A stretch of 64,000 bases of DNA from Bacteroidales bacterium (GTDB lineage Bacteria > Bacteroidota > Bacteroidia > Bacteroidales > UBA932), in assembly GCA_017938925.1 (NCBI GenBank), contig JAGBAO010000013.1, positions 289,037 through 353,036 on the forward strand, read 5' to 3'. The number at the start of each line of letters is the position of its first letter. The first letter of the stretch is position 1. Below, in pieces: positions 40,148 through 48,407 of the stretch. The notes beneath the pieces are model-generated. The model was not told the DNA's origin. It saw only the letters and a program-made list of their open reading frames with translations, and ran no database searches. The position numbers and the translations under genes are program-made.

Positions 40148-41499
40148 TTTCGCAAGCGGATAAGAATAACTGCCGAGTCTTCGATCACGTCAACATCGAA
40201 CGGACGACTGAAATCGCGCAGAGTCACTATCCTGGTGAGCTTACGGGTATTGTCAAGGATATGGACATCTGCATGGTCGAACTCTCCGAGAGAGCTCAAG
40301 TCAAAGGTAAGAGAACGTGGGCCGGTCTTATAGCATGAGGCAAGAACGCACACATTCCCGTCTTCATCCGTTCCTGCCAGCGCAAACGTATCTTCCGGAA
40401 GTCCGGAAGACTCTATCTTCAGACGTGTGTTGTGCACATAAAGTTCTCCGACAGCACACATCGCATAGAACGAATTGTTTATCTTTCCACGGTTCATGAC
40501 GCCAAAACCATTCGGATTGGGATGATTGTGAGTGGTGTAATAAAAGGCCTTGTCCACATGCGAATCCTGAAAGCCAAGCATCATGGACACGACCAGAGCC
40601 GCCCCGTCTCCGTCAAGGACACGCATGTCCGTTGTCGTCCAGTCCTTTATGGGATGCCATTCGTTGAGATGGATTTCCGTATCCTTGTAGCCATGCTGAT
40701 CAAGAAAAATCCTTATGCTGTCGGCCGTATGGATGATAGGACCTGTGGTCCACTCCTGCGGGTAATAATGATATGAGAAGAAATCTATCGGAGCTCCTGC
40801 CTTTTCGCATGCGAGGATGAACGGCTCGTATATGTGTTTTTCTCCATGAGCAAGGGATGGGCCACCTATCTTCAGATGAGGAAAACGCTTTTTGAGTGTC
40901 TTTGCCACCTGAATATAGAAAGGCGTGAAATCCTCCATAGTACCGGTATAGGTCTCATGATTGTCCGGTTCGTTCCATATCTCCCAATACTCGATATCGT
41001 GCCTGTAGCCGTCCCATTTGCCTTCCGTATAGTGGCGGATGATGTTTGAGGCCACATCTGCCCATTTCTTCACGTCCTTTACAGGATGGATGTGATAATG
41101 TTTCTGCTTGATGTTCTCGATGGACACTCCAAGACGATAGTAGGCCTTGACGCCAGGGTAAGAGACAAGCTGGTTGATATAGTCATCAGTAGGTTCGAAG
41201 CAGTAGTTCTCACGCTTTGAGGCATCAGCATGATCATTGGCGAAGATCAGATGCATATCGACTATCTTCAGCGCACTGTTGGTGAACGGGACATCATGAA
41301 GACGGACATACGGGAGTTTCATATGGCCGAACCAGTTGTTCCGGAAGTCTTCATCCGCATTCTTCAGGCTCGGGCCTATATTGCCGCAGTTCAGAGCCTT
41401 GATCGGTTCCTGAGGTTCAGGAAGGACCTTTACGGTCATCGGCTGCGCAGCCAGCATGCCGGTCAGAAGAAGCGAAACAATGGATAGCTGTAGTTTCAT
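40144..41499 (-). CDS. clan GH-A glycoside hydrolase, GH39-like
   Basis: A 451-residue secreted enzyme with signal peptide ending GMLAAQ. It is a (beta/alpha)8 hydrolase with the acid/base Glu in EIWNEPDNHET and the likely nucleophile Glu in IHLNEWHP. The layout is closest to GH39 (beta-xylosidase, alpha-iduronidase and relatives), though a sister family is possible; the C-terminal beta-sandwich is short. No substrate can be inferred with confidence. Spacing to the GH3 gene upstream is 11 bases. Confidence 0.7.
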   Translation of the reverse strand: MKLQLSIVSLLLTGMLAAQPMTVKVLPEPQEPIKALNCGNIGPSLKNADEDFRNNWFGHMKLPYVRLHDVPFTNSALKIVDMHLIFANDHADASKRENYCFEPTDDYINQLVSYPGVKAYYRLGVSIENIKQKHYHIHPVKDVKKWADVASNIIRHYTEGKWDGYRHDIEYWEIWNEPDNHETYTGTMEDFTPFYIQVAKTLKKRFPHLKIGGPSLAHGEKHIYEPFILACEKAGAPIDFFSYHYYPQEWTTGPIIHTADSIRIFLDQHGYKDTEIHLNEWHPIKDWTTTDMRVLDGDGAALVVSMMLGFQDSHVDKAFYYTTHNHPNPNGFGVMNRGKINNSFYAMCAVGELYVHNTRLKIESSGLPEDTFALAGTDEDGNVCVLASCYKTGPRSLTFDLSSLGEFDHADVHILDNTRKLTRIVTLRDFSRPFDVDVIEDSAVILIRLRK

Positions 41500-41510
41500 A
41501 ATAGTAAAGA

Positions 41511-43667
41511 TTATATCAGTTCAAAATTAACACCTGTGCCGGAAGCGCTGTCAGGGGCAATCCAGAGGGTGTAGGTACCCGGCTCCGCGATGAAACCCTG
41601 ACCTATGTTCCAATACTTCAAGTCTTCCGATGTCAGGGTGAACTCCACCTTGCGGCTTTCCCCTGCCGGAATCAGAATCTTTCTGAATCCCTTGAGTTCC
41701 CTCACCGGACGGGTCATGCTTCCCACATCGTCGCGTACATAAAGCTGGACGGTCTCATATGCGTCTGCATTTCCTGTGTTTCGCACCTCGCAGGAAGCCT
41801 TAAGAACGTCTCCGGATGTGATTTCTGATGATGAAAGAGTCACCGGTCCATATTCAAAGGTCGTGTAGGAAAGTCCGTAGCCGAAGGTATAAAGCGGGCC
41901 GTCGCCTGCATCAAGATAGTAGCTGGTGTGTCCGAGGGTGCTCTGTCTGGCTCCGATAGGAATGTCGTCAAGCATGACTATATTGTGGGCAGGACGTCCC
42001 GTGTTCCTGCGATTGTAATATACCGGAATCTGACCGGCCATCCGAGGCAGACACACCGGAAGTCGTCCTGACGGGACAGCCTTGCCGAATATCAGATCAG
42101 AGAGGGCTGGACCGGCCATCGTACCTCCATGGAAGGCATATATGACGGCATCTGCCATTTCGATTTCCTCTGCGACTGCAAGAGGACGTCCGGCCATGAC
42201 TACAAGCACTATCGGTTTTCCCGTTTTCTTGAGAGCCTTCATCATCTCTTTCTGTGCGCCCGGGAGGGTGATATCCGCACGGCAGCGGGCTTCTCCTGAC
42301 AGAATTCTTTCCTCACCGGCAAAGAACAGCACCACATCTGCAGATTCCGCTGCACGCACAGCTTTTGCGATTCCTTTCTCCGAACGGCCACGGCTGAATG
42401 TGAGTCCCGGTTCGAACACCACGGAAGCCTTGCCCGCGCATTCTGCCCTTACTGCCTCTACTGCTGAAACAGGCGCATCCTCATCCGCCCTTCCGCACCA
42501 TGTGCCAAGCTGCTCCACAGGTGCATCCGCAAGCGGTCCCACAACAGCGATCCTGCCCTTGCACTGAAGAGGAAGCATTCCGTCATTCTTGAGAAGGACT
42601 GCACTTTCCACAGCAGCTTCCCTTGAGGCCTCAAGTGAAGACGGAAGACAGAACTTCTCTCCCCCGACCTCCGTGTACGGGTTCTCGAAAAGTCCCAGTT
42701 TCCATTTCATGCACAGGATGTTCCTCACGCTGCGGTCCAGATCCCTTTCGGAAATCTTTCCTTCCTCAAGGAGTTCCTTGAGGTGTGTCGCATAGGCACG
42801 GCTTTCCATATCTATGTCCACACCACCTTCCACAGCCCTGCCGGCAGCATCCTTCAGATCGGTGCAGTAGCCGTGAGGCACCATCTGGGCAATGGAGCCC
42901 CAGTCACTCACCATCACTCCGTCATATCCCCACTCGTCTCGAAGGATATCCACTGCGACCGGACGGTTGCCTGACATCGGACGTCCGTTGATATCGTTGA
43001 AGGCACACATGAAGGAAGCCACCCCCTCATCAGCCAGAGCCTTGAAAGGAGCGAGATAGACATCGCGCAGCTGGTCTTCCGTAACATGAGTGGTGTTATA
43101 GTCCTTGCCGCCTTCCGCCGCTCCATAGCCGACAAAATGCTTTGCACAGGCTGCCACATTGAGATATTCCGAGGTCGTGTCCTTCTGGAATCCACGGACC
43201 GTGGCCACACCCATGACAGCATTCATATATGGGTCTTCACCGAAAGACTCAGCTATACGGCCCCAGCGGGGATCGCGCGATACATCCACCATCGGAGCGA
43301 ATGTCCATCTCATACCTGCCGAGCGGGCCTCCATCGCAGCTATTTCCGATCCCTTTTCCACTATGGCCGGATTGAATGTGGCTGCCAGTCCGAGAGGAAT
43401 CGGAAAGACTGTCTTATAGCCATGAATGACGTCATGGGCATATATCAGAGGAATACCCAGACGGCTTTCTTCCACGGCGATACGCTGCACTTCATTAAGA
43501 AGGGCAGGCTCTCCGGGAGCGAGCATAGTGCCTATCTCTCCTTTTCTCACAGCTTCCCTGAGCCAATCCGCCTCCATTCCTGCACGACCCGGAGCAAGCT
43601 GATGCATCTGACCGATCTTCTCCTCAACTGTCATTCGTGACAGAAGGTCATCGACGAAAACATCCAT
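41511..43667 (-). CDS. GH3 beta-glycosidase lacking its signal peptide
   Basis: A 718-residue GH3 enzyme, complete in its catalytic parts: TIM barrel with LLSRMTVEEKIGQMHQ, FAPMVDVSRDPRWGR, KHFVGYGAAEGGKDY and the nucleophile Asp in VMVSDWGS; the alpha/beta sandwich; and a C-terminal fibronectin-III-like domain. Family members cleave beta-linked glucose, xylose or related sugars. As written, translation would begin at ATG 43667 without an export signal, which is odd for this locus. Directly upstream and in frame lies a full signal peptide separated from it by one TGA (see 43668-43742). The product may be cytoplasmic or the gene may be inactive for export. Confidence 0.9.
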   Translation of the reverse strand: MDVFVDDLLSRMTVEEKIGQMHQLAPGRAGMEADWLREAVRKGEIGTMLAPGEPALLNEVQRIAVEESRLGIPLIYAHDVIHGYKTVFPIPLGLAATFNPAIVEKGSEIAAMEARSAGMRWTFAPMVDVSRDPRWGRIAESFGEDPYMNAVMGVATVRGFQKDTTSEYLNVAACAKHFVGYGAAEGGKDYNTTHVTEDQLRDVYLAPFKALADEGVASFMCAFNDINGRPMSGNRPVAVDILRDEWGYDGVMVSDWGSIAQMVPHGYCTDLKDAAGRAVEGGVDIDMESRAYATHLKELLEEGKISERDLDRSVRNILCMKWKLGLFENPYTEVGGEKFCLPSSLEASREAAVESAVLLKNDGMLPLQCKGRIAVVGPLADAPVEQLGTWCGRADEDAPVSAVEAVRAECAGKASVVFEPGLTFSRGRSEKGIAKAVRAAESADVVLFFAGEERILSGEARCRADITLPGAQKEMMKALKKTGKPIVLVVMAGRPLAVAEEIEMADAVIYAFHGGTMAGPALSDLIFGKAVPSGRLPVCLPRMAGQIPVYYNRRNTGRPAHNIVMLDDIPIGARQSTLGHTSYYLDAGDGPLYTFGYGLSYTTFEYGPVTLSSSEITSGDVLKASCEVRNTGNADAYETVQLYVRDDVGSMTRPVRELKGFRKILIPAGESRKVEFTLTSEDLKYWNIGQGFIAEPGTYTLWIAPDSASGTGVNFELI

Positions 43668-43742
43668 CTCAGATCTCTCAGATCAACAGATGAGAGAAAA
43701 GAGTATGATGACAGAAAAGAAAATTGATTTCAAATATCTCAT
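43668..43742 (-). pseudogene. orphaned in-frame signal peptide of the GH3 gene, interrupted by TGA
   Basis: From ATG 43742 on the minus strand the frame reads MRYLKSIFFSVIILFSLIC, then TGA (43685-43683, codon 20), then SERSE and the GH3 start codon, all in one frame. ATG 43742 is 7 bases after the stop of the GH110 gene, the normal operon spacing, whereas ATG 43667 leaves about 80 bases. So the ancestral start was very likely here and the GH3 enzyme was exported, perhaps as a lipoprotein. A single substitution or a sequencing error could restore it. Confidence 0.75.
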
Positions 43743-43748
43743 GATTCT

Positions 43749-45572
43749 TTAGTTTATTTTAACTTCAAAGCCTCTGGAGAGGACATCAGAGCGTTTCATA
43801 TGCTCAGTCCATATCGTTCTGGTGCGATATTCTTCGTCAAGAGCATTGTCGCGGATAATGACGTTGCGACATCCGTCAAGGACAAAGGAGTCACGGAACC
43901 ATGTATATGGCTTATAATCATACGTCCGGACGATCTTATTGCCGGTAAAGCGCAGCCCGTCCACCGACCTTGCCCTTACAAGAGGCACGTCGAAGACGCG
44001 GAATTCATTGTCCTCAATGCGGATGTTCCTGTGATACGCCGGAGCACCGGAACTTTGAGGTCTGTGCGACGGAGTGATGGTTATGACTGCGTCTCCCCAT
44101 TCCCAGCGGTCTCCGGTCTTGCAACCTGATGTAAGGCAGTTGTCGAAGATGTTGTTCCTTATAAGCACATCAGTGTTTGCACCTGATTCAAACCAGTAGT
44201 CCATATCGCCCTCGATCAGGATTGCCGTGCCTGCCGTATTGAAATAGCAGTTCTCGATGACAACCGGCTTTGGAGTCGTGAAAAGGATTCCCCTGGCACG
44301 ATGCCTCTTGAGAATGCGGCAGTTCTGCATCACAAGCCCTGCACTCCAGGTCTTGTTCTCCGTGAACCATGTGTTGTCTACTTCCGGAGGAAGAGGCTCC
44401 GTGAATGTCATGCGGCATGCTGAGACACGTCCTCTTTCATCATACTCGAAGGCGATATCATCAACGATTCTTTCGTACTCTCTCTGTGCAGTCGCATGAC
44501 TGATAAGCCAAAGGGTGTCTCCCGGAGTCGTATATCTGCCATCCTTCATGGTTTCCACTGTCTTTGGGTCGAGAACCTTGACGATCCGGGCATTACGTCC
44601 ATGGACATTGATAAAGTCGTCTCCCTGGCCGGTATGGCAGCAGTTCCTGACCGTAATCACACCTTTGCAGTTGATGAAGTGGGAGGCATCTGCGACTATA
44701 CTGAACACCCTTCCCTTCGCCTCGTTGGCGGTCATATTGAAGTTGTCCATGGTGATGTTCTCGCAACGCTCACCCAGCAGGCCGTGACTCTGGACATGAT
44801 AGACGGTGATATCCTTGAGAAACAGGTCCTTGCTGTTCTGGAATCTGAATCCCACCACCGCATATCTCTTGTGGTAGAACGGCACTATCAGTCCTGGCTC
44901 CACATCAGTGCGGACCTTGCCATGGAAACGTACGACACCTCCAGGCAGCTGCTCGACGTCCTCATCAGTTATATGTCCGAGAGGATGATCCCAGGTATTG
45001 TACACGATTTCCTTTGTATCAGGACGATAGAGATTGCTATACACCGTGTCTATTCCGAATTCCCATCCTTCCCCGATAAAACGGATCTTCCTGTCCCTGA
45101 TGACATAGGGGTATTTTTCCCGGTCTATCTTCACATCCAGATAAGAGCCTTCAGCCTTGACGATTTCTGCCTGAGACATCAGAGGCCTGTCCCAGTCCAC
45201 TGAAAAATTTCTGAAGGTGACATTGCTGGAGCTGTCCACCTTGGCCACCTGCATCATTCCATGAAAGACGAATTCCGAACCGTCGCCGTCAATGGTGAGG
45301 TTGCTATGTTTGAAGATATCGATGCCCGTGGGGCGTGACGTCCCTGAGAATTCAGGATAGAAGTCATAACGTCCTTTTGGAAACCTGATTACCACATTAT
45401 CCCGGCCTCTGGCTGCTTCCAGGGCCATTCTTACAGACGGGCAGACATCATTACGGCTGCCCGGTTCCGCTCCATAGTCTGTCACGCAGATCACATCCTG
45501 TGCAGAGGCATCAAAGGCAGCGGACCATAACAGAGCCGCTGCCACAAGTGCATGTATGATTTTTCTTGTCAT
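43749..45572 (-). CDS. GH110-type alpha-galactosidase (right-handed beta-helix)
   Basis: A 607-residue secreted protein; ATG 45572 gives a signal peptide ending DASAQD. It is a right-handed parallel beta-helix and shows the GH110 signature order: VTDYGAEPGSRND, LTIDGDGSEFVFHG, VTFRNFSVDWDRP, HVQSHGLLGERCENITMDNF, VADASHFINCKGVI and GDDFINVHG. GH110 enzymes are inverting exo-alpha-1,3-galactosidases acting on blood-group B or linear B structures. Here it sits with GH97 and GH36 genes, agreeing with an alpha-galactosylated substrate. It starts 5 bases after the stop of the GH97-esterase gene. Confidence 0.82.
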   Translation of the reverse strand: MTRKIIHALVAAALLWSAAFDASAQDVICVTDYGAEPGSRNDVCPSVRMALEAARGRDNVVIRFPKGRYDFYPEFSGTSRPTGIDIFKHSNLTIDGDGSEFVFHGMMQVAKVDSSSNVTFRNFSVDWDRPLMSQAEIVKAEGSYLDVKIDREKYPYVIRDRKIRFIGEGWEFGIDTVYSNLYRPDTKEIVYNTWDHPLGHITDEDVEQLPGGVVRFHGKVRTDVEPGLIVPFYHKRYAVVGFRFQNSKDLFLKDITVYHVQSHGLLGERCENITMDNFNMTANEAKGRVFSIVADASHFINCKGVITVRNCCHTGQGDDFINVHGRNARIVKVLDPKTVETMKDGRYTTPGDTLWLISHATAQREYERIVDDIAFEYDERGRVSACRMTFTEPLPPEVDNTWFTENKTWSAGLVMQNCRILKRHRARGILFTTPKPVVIENCYFNTAGTAILIEGDMDYWFESGANTDVLIRNNIFDNCLTSGCKTGDRWEWGDAVITITPSHRPQSSGAPAYHRNIRIEDNEFRVFDVPLVRARSVDGLRFTGNKIVRTYDYKPYTWFRDSFVLDGCRNVIIRDNALDEEYRTRTIWTEHMKRSDVLSRGFEVKIN

Positions 45573-45577
45573 ATATT

Positions 45578-48379
45578 CTATAATGACTTGAGCCATGATG
45601 CCAGGGCTGACTCCACATCGGATTTGTATGGGAAGTTGGCATACCCTGCCCATCCGTGTCCGTTTTCCGGCCAGGATGTGGATTCATATGCCTTCAAATC
45701 CACGGGTACTCCAGCCGAAACCAGAGCGTCGTAATATGCTTTTCCGTTTGTCGCATAAGGCACAAGCTTATCGTTCTGAGTGTAAGTCAGGAAGCATTGC
45801 GGAGTGGAAGAGGTGACCTGCTTCTCGTTGGAATAGAGGTTTATCATATCCTGCGACGGACTGCTTCCGAGAAAGTTCTGCATGGTGACAGCATGGGTTC
45901 CCGAAGGATTCATAGTGATCACAGGATAGAAAAGAATCTGGAAAGACGGCCTGGCATTGCCGGCAGAATGTGTGGCAATGGTTGAAGCGATGTGACCACC
46001 GGCCGAAAAGCCCATGATTCCCACCTTCTCCGGATCTATTCCATACTCATCTGCATGGGCTCTGATATACCTCATGGCATTCTCGACATCTGAAATCGTC
46101 GTCTGCGGATTACCCTTCGGCAAGGCATATTTCAGGACGAAATTAGCGATGCCCAGATTGTTCAGATATTCATTCCACACAGTTCCTTCGTAGGTCATCG
46201 AATGTGAATTATATCCGCCACCGGGACATGTCAGGACTGCCATGCCGTTAGCCTTGGAGGCGTCCGGAAGCGACATCTGCAGGTTTGTCGGCTCATAGAT
46301 TTCAGGTTCTTCAGGTACAGACGGTCCGGTCGGAGTACCCGCGACATACTTTTCTCTGCTGATGATGGCAGTGAAGCCTCCCCCGGCTGCCATACGCACC
46401 TTTATGGATGAGGTCGAATTGACTTCCGAAGATTCTGAAACAAAATGCTGAGGGTATTCATCCGAATCATCCGCATCCTTGATCAGATCCATATACCATG
46501 TGCTTCCGTCAAGGAAATACAGGGGCACAGTCACCTCCATCGGTGCGTTTCCATTGATTCCTGCCACATACCAGTCGGAACCATGACGTCTGGCAATTAT
46601 CACGCGATTGCCCAGAGAAGCATCCAGCACAACCGTCTCATCCCAGACCGTAGGATAGCGTCCCATGAATGCAAGGCACTCCTTGTTTTCAGCAGATTCG
46701 TTATATCTGGTCGGACTGTCGCACAGGCAGGCAAGAGGAGAATATGTCGTGATGAACAAAGCCATATTATGTGCCCTTGTTCCTTCACTGTCAGGTACAC
46801 CTTTCTGAGCCATTCCCAGTTTCTTGTTATCCATGGATCCCGGTGTCAGGTCCACAGGACCACTGAGCTGGCGGATGAACGGGAACGTCAGGTTGTTTTC
46901 CACCATAGCATAGTAGTTCTTCGGATATATCATCGAATATTCCATTCCCCTGACACCCTCGAAGGTGATGGCATTCGGATATGTGCGGTTGAAGCCTGAC
47001 GGCTTGGTGCAGCCGTGGAAATCTATCAGAAGATTATATTTGGCCGCCATTGCGGTTGCATCCTCCATGAGTTTCATCATCTTCTGATTGTCATGCTCCC
47101 AGTAGTCGACCTTGAAGCCCTTTATGCCCAGGGCAGAAAAATCCCTGCAGACCCTTTCCATATCGTAGGCACAGAACTGGTTGGCTCCCACCCATAGGAT
47201 CAGTCCCACATTTCTGGAAGCGGCATAAGCCGCAAGTTCACCCAGGCGCACAGAAGAGCGTGCAGCCAGATCGGTTATGCTGCCATGGTTCCAGCCTCCG
47301 TCGATCAGGTAGTACTCGATACCGTTGTCTGCAGCCATATCCACAAAGACCTTGTAGTCATCATAGGTCATGGCATTTCCGTTGCCTTTCCCGTTCCATC
47401 CATTCCAGTAATCCCAGACCGCCAGACCAGGCTTCACCCATGAGGCGTCACCTATCTTTGAAGGAGTCGCCAGCCTGTATACCATGTCGTTGGTCAGCAG
47501 CTCGGCATCAGTATCTCCCACACAGAGGATCCTCCAAGGGAAGGTTCTCTCTCCCTTGTGCTTGGATGTGTAGGCACTGTATGTCATGTTGTAATGGGTC
47601 GGGTGGCCAGGTCTTGGAACCATGCTGTCGGGATACTTGGCGAATTCTCCCACCAGCTGGGTTTCCTTGCCCTCACGACGGGTCAGGAACATACCCGGAT
47701 AGTCCAACACGTCCGATTCAGCTATCACCACCTTTCTGCCGCCACAGTCCACAAGCAAAGGAGACTGATACAGCACCCCGGCCTCCAATGTGGAGATCGT
47801 GTTCGGGAAGTACTGACCCTCGAAGCTTGACTGCCATGGGTCAAGAGCCTCATTGGTGAGAGGTGCAGCCGCTGCTATCACCGAATAGTCCTGGGCAAAA
47901 TTGAATTCCGCACGCTCGCTCACGAAGGAATATTCCTCATCCTTGTTGATTATGAACCTGTATGCCAGTCCCTCATCGTAGGCTCTGAACTCGACATCGA
48001 AGTCAGGTCCGAAATCAAGGAGAAGCCTGTTGTAGCAATCTGAGACCTGACTCTTAGAGTAATTTACGGCCTTGATGACCTCGTCGACCGATGAGGTCGT
48101 GGCCTCAGACAGCACCGGGTTGTTTCCATAAAGAAGGCCTCGTCCTATACCAAGTCCTATCGGAGAATCTTCCAGAACCTTGGTTCCACCTATAGTGAGA
48201 TCATAAGTTATCCTGTCGGAAATCGTGATTTTGGAGACGACATTGGCATCAGGAGACTTTATGGTATATTCACCCTGAATCTCCACCTGCTTTCCGTCAT
48301 CCTCCATTACCGGATCCTTGCAGGACAGTACCGCCACTGATGCGGCCAAGGCCAATGATATTGCTGTTCTTATATTCAT
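45578..48379 (-). CDS. GH97 glycosidase fused to an alpha/beta-hydrolase esterase
   Basis: A 933-residue lipoprotein (lipobox VLSC; ATG 48379 chosen). Residues about 24-680 are a complete GH97: N-terminal beta-sandwich, barrel with AVWDYWNGWNGKG, YLIDGGWNHG and KGFKVDYWEHDNQ, and DFHGCTKPSGFNRTYPN. The Asp in KVDYW fits the retaining, alpha-galactosidase-type subgroup rather than the inverting SusB type. A Pro/Thr/Glu-rich linker (about 681-697) joins a second, complete esterase domain with the CPGGGY oxyanion segment, nucleophile Ser792 in GFSAGGH, Asp870 in QNDKLVP and His908 in ENGHGW. The esterase resembles acetyl-glycan esterases. One surface protein would thus deacetylate and de-galactosylate the same glycan. 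The neighbouring GH97 lacks the esterase. Confidence 0.9.
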   Translation of the reverse strand: MNIRTAISLALAASVAVLSCKDPVMEDDGKQVEIQGEYTIKSPDANVVSKITISDRITYDLTIGGTKVLEDSPIGLGIGRGLLYGNNPVLSEATTSSVDEVIKAVNYSKSQVSDCYNRLLLDFGPDFDVEFRAYDEGLAYRFIINKDEEYSFVSERAEFNFAQDYSVIAAAAPLTNEALDPWQSSFEGQYFPNTISTLEAGVLYQSPLLVDCGGRKVVIAESDVLDYPGMFLTRREGKETQLVGEFAKYPDSMVPRPGHPTHYNMTYSAYTSKHKGERTFPWRILCVGDTDAELLTNDMVYRLATPSKIGDASWVKPGLAVWDYWNGWNGKGNGNAMTYDDYKVFVDMAADNGIEYYLIDGGWNHGSITDLAARSSVRLGELAAYAASRNVGLILWVGANQFCAYDMERVCRDFSALGIKGFKVDYWEHDNQKMMKLMEDATAMAAKYNLLIDFHGCTKPSGFNRTYPNAITFEGVRGMEYSMIYPKNYYAMVENNLTFPFIRQLSGPVDLTPGSMDNKKLGMAQKGVPDSEGTRAHNMALFITTYSPLACLCDSPTRYNESAENKECLAFMGRYPTVWDETVVLDASLGNRVIIARRHGSDWYVAGINGNAPMEVTVPLYFLDGSTWYMDLIKDADDSDEYPQHFVSESSEVNSTSSIKVRMAAGGGFTAIISREKYVAGTPTGPSVPEEPEIYEPTNLQMSLPDASKANGMAVLTCPGGGYNSHSMTYEGTVWNEYLNNLGIANFVLKYALPKGNPQTTISDVENAMRYIRAHADEYGIDPEKVGIMGFSAGGHIASTIATHSAGNARPSFQILFYPVITMNPSGTHAVTMQNFLGSSPSQDMINLYSNEKQVTSSTPQCFLTYTQNDKLVPYATNGKAYYDALVSAGVPVDLKAYESTSWPENGHGWAGYANFPYKSDVESALASWLKSL

Positions 48380-48407
48380 ATTATAGTATTTTAATGACAT
48401 CTGTAGA

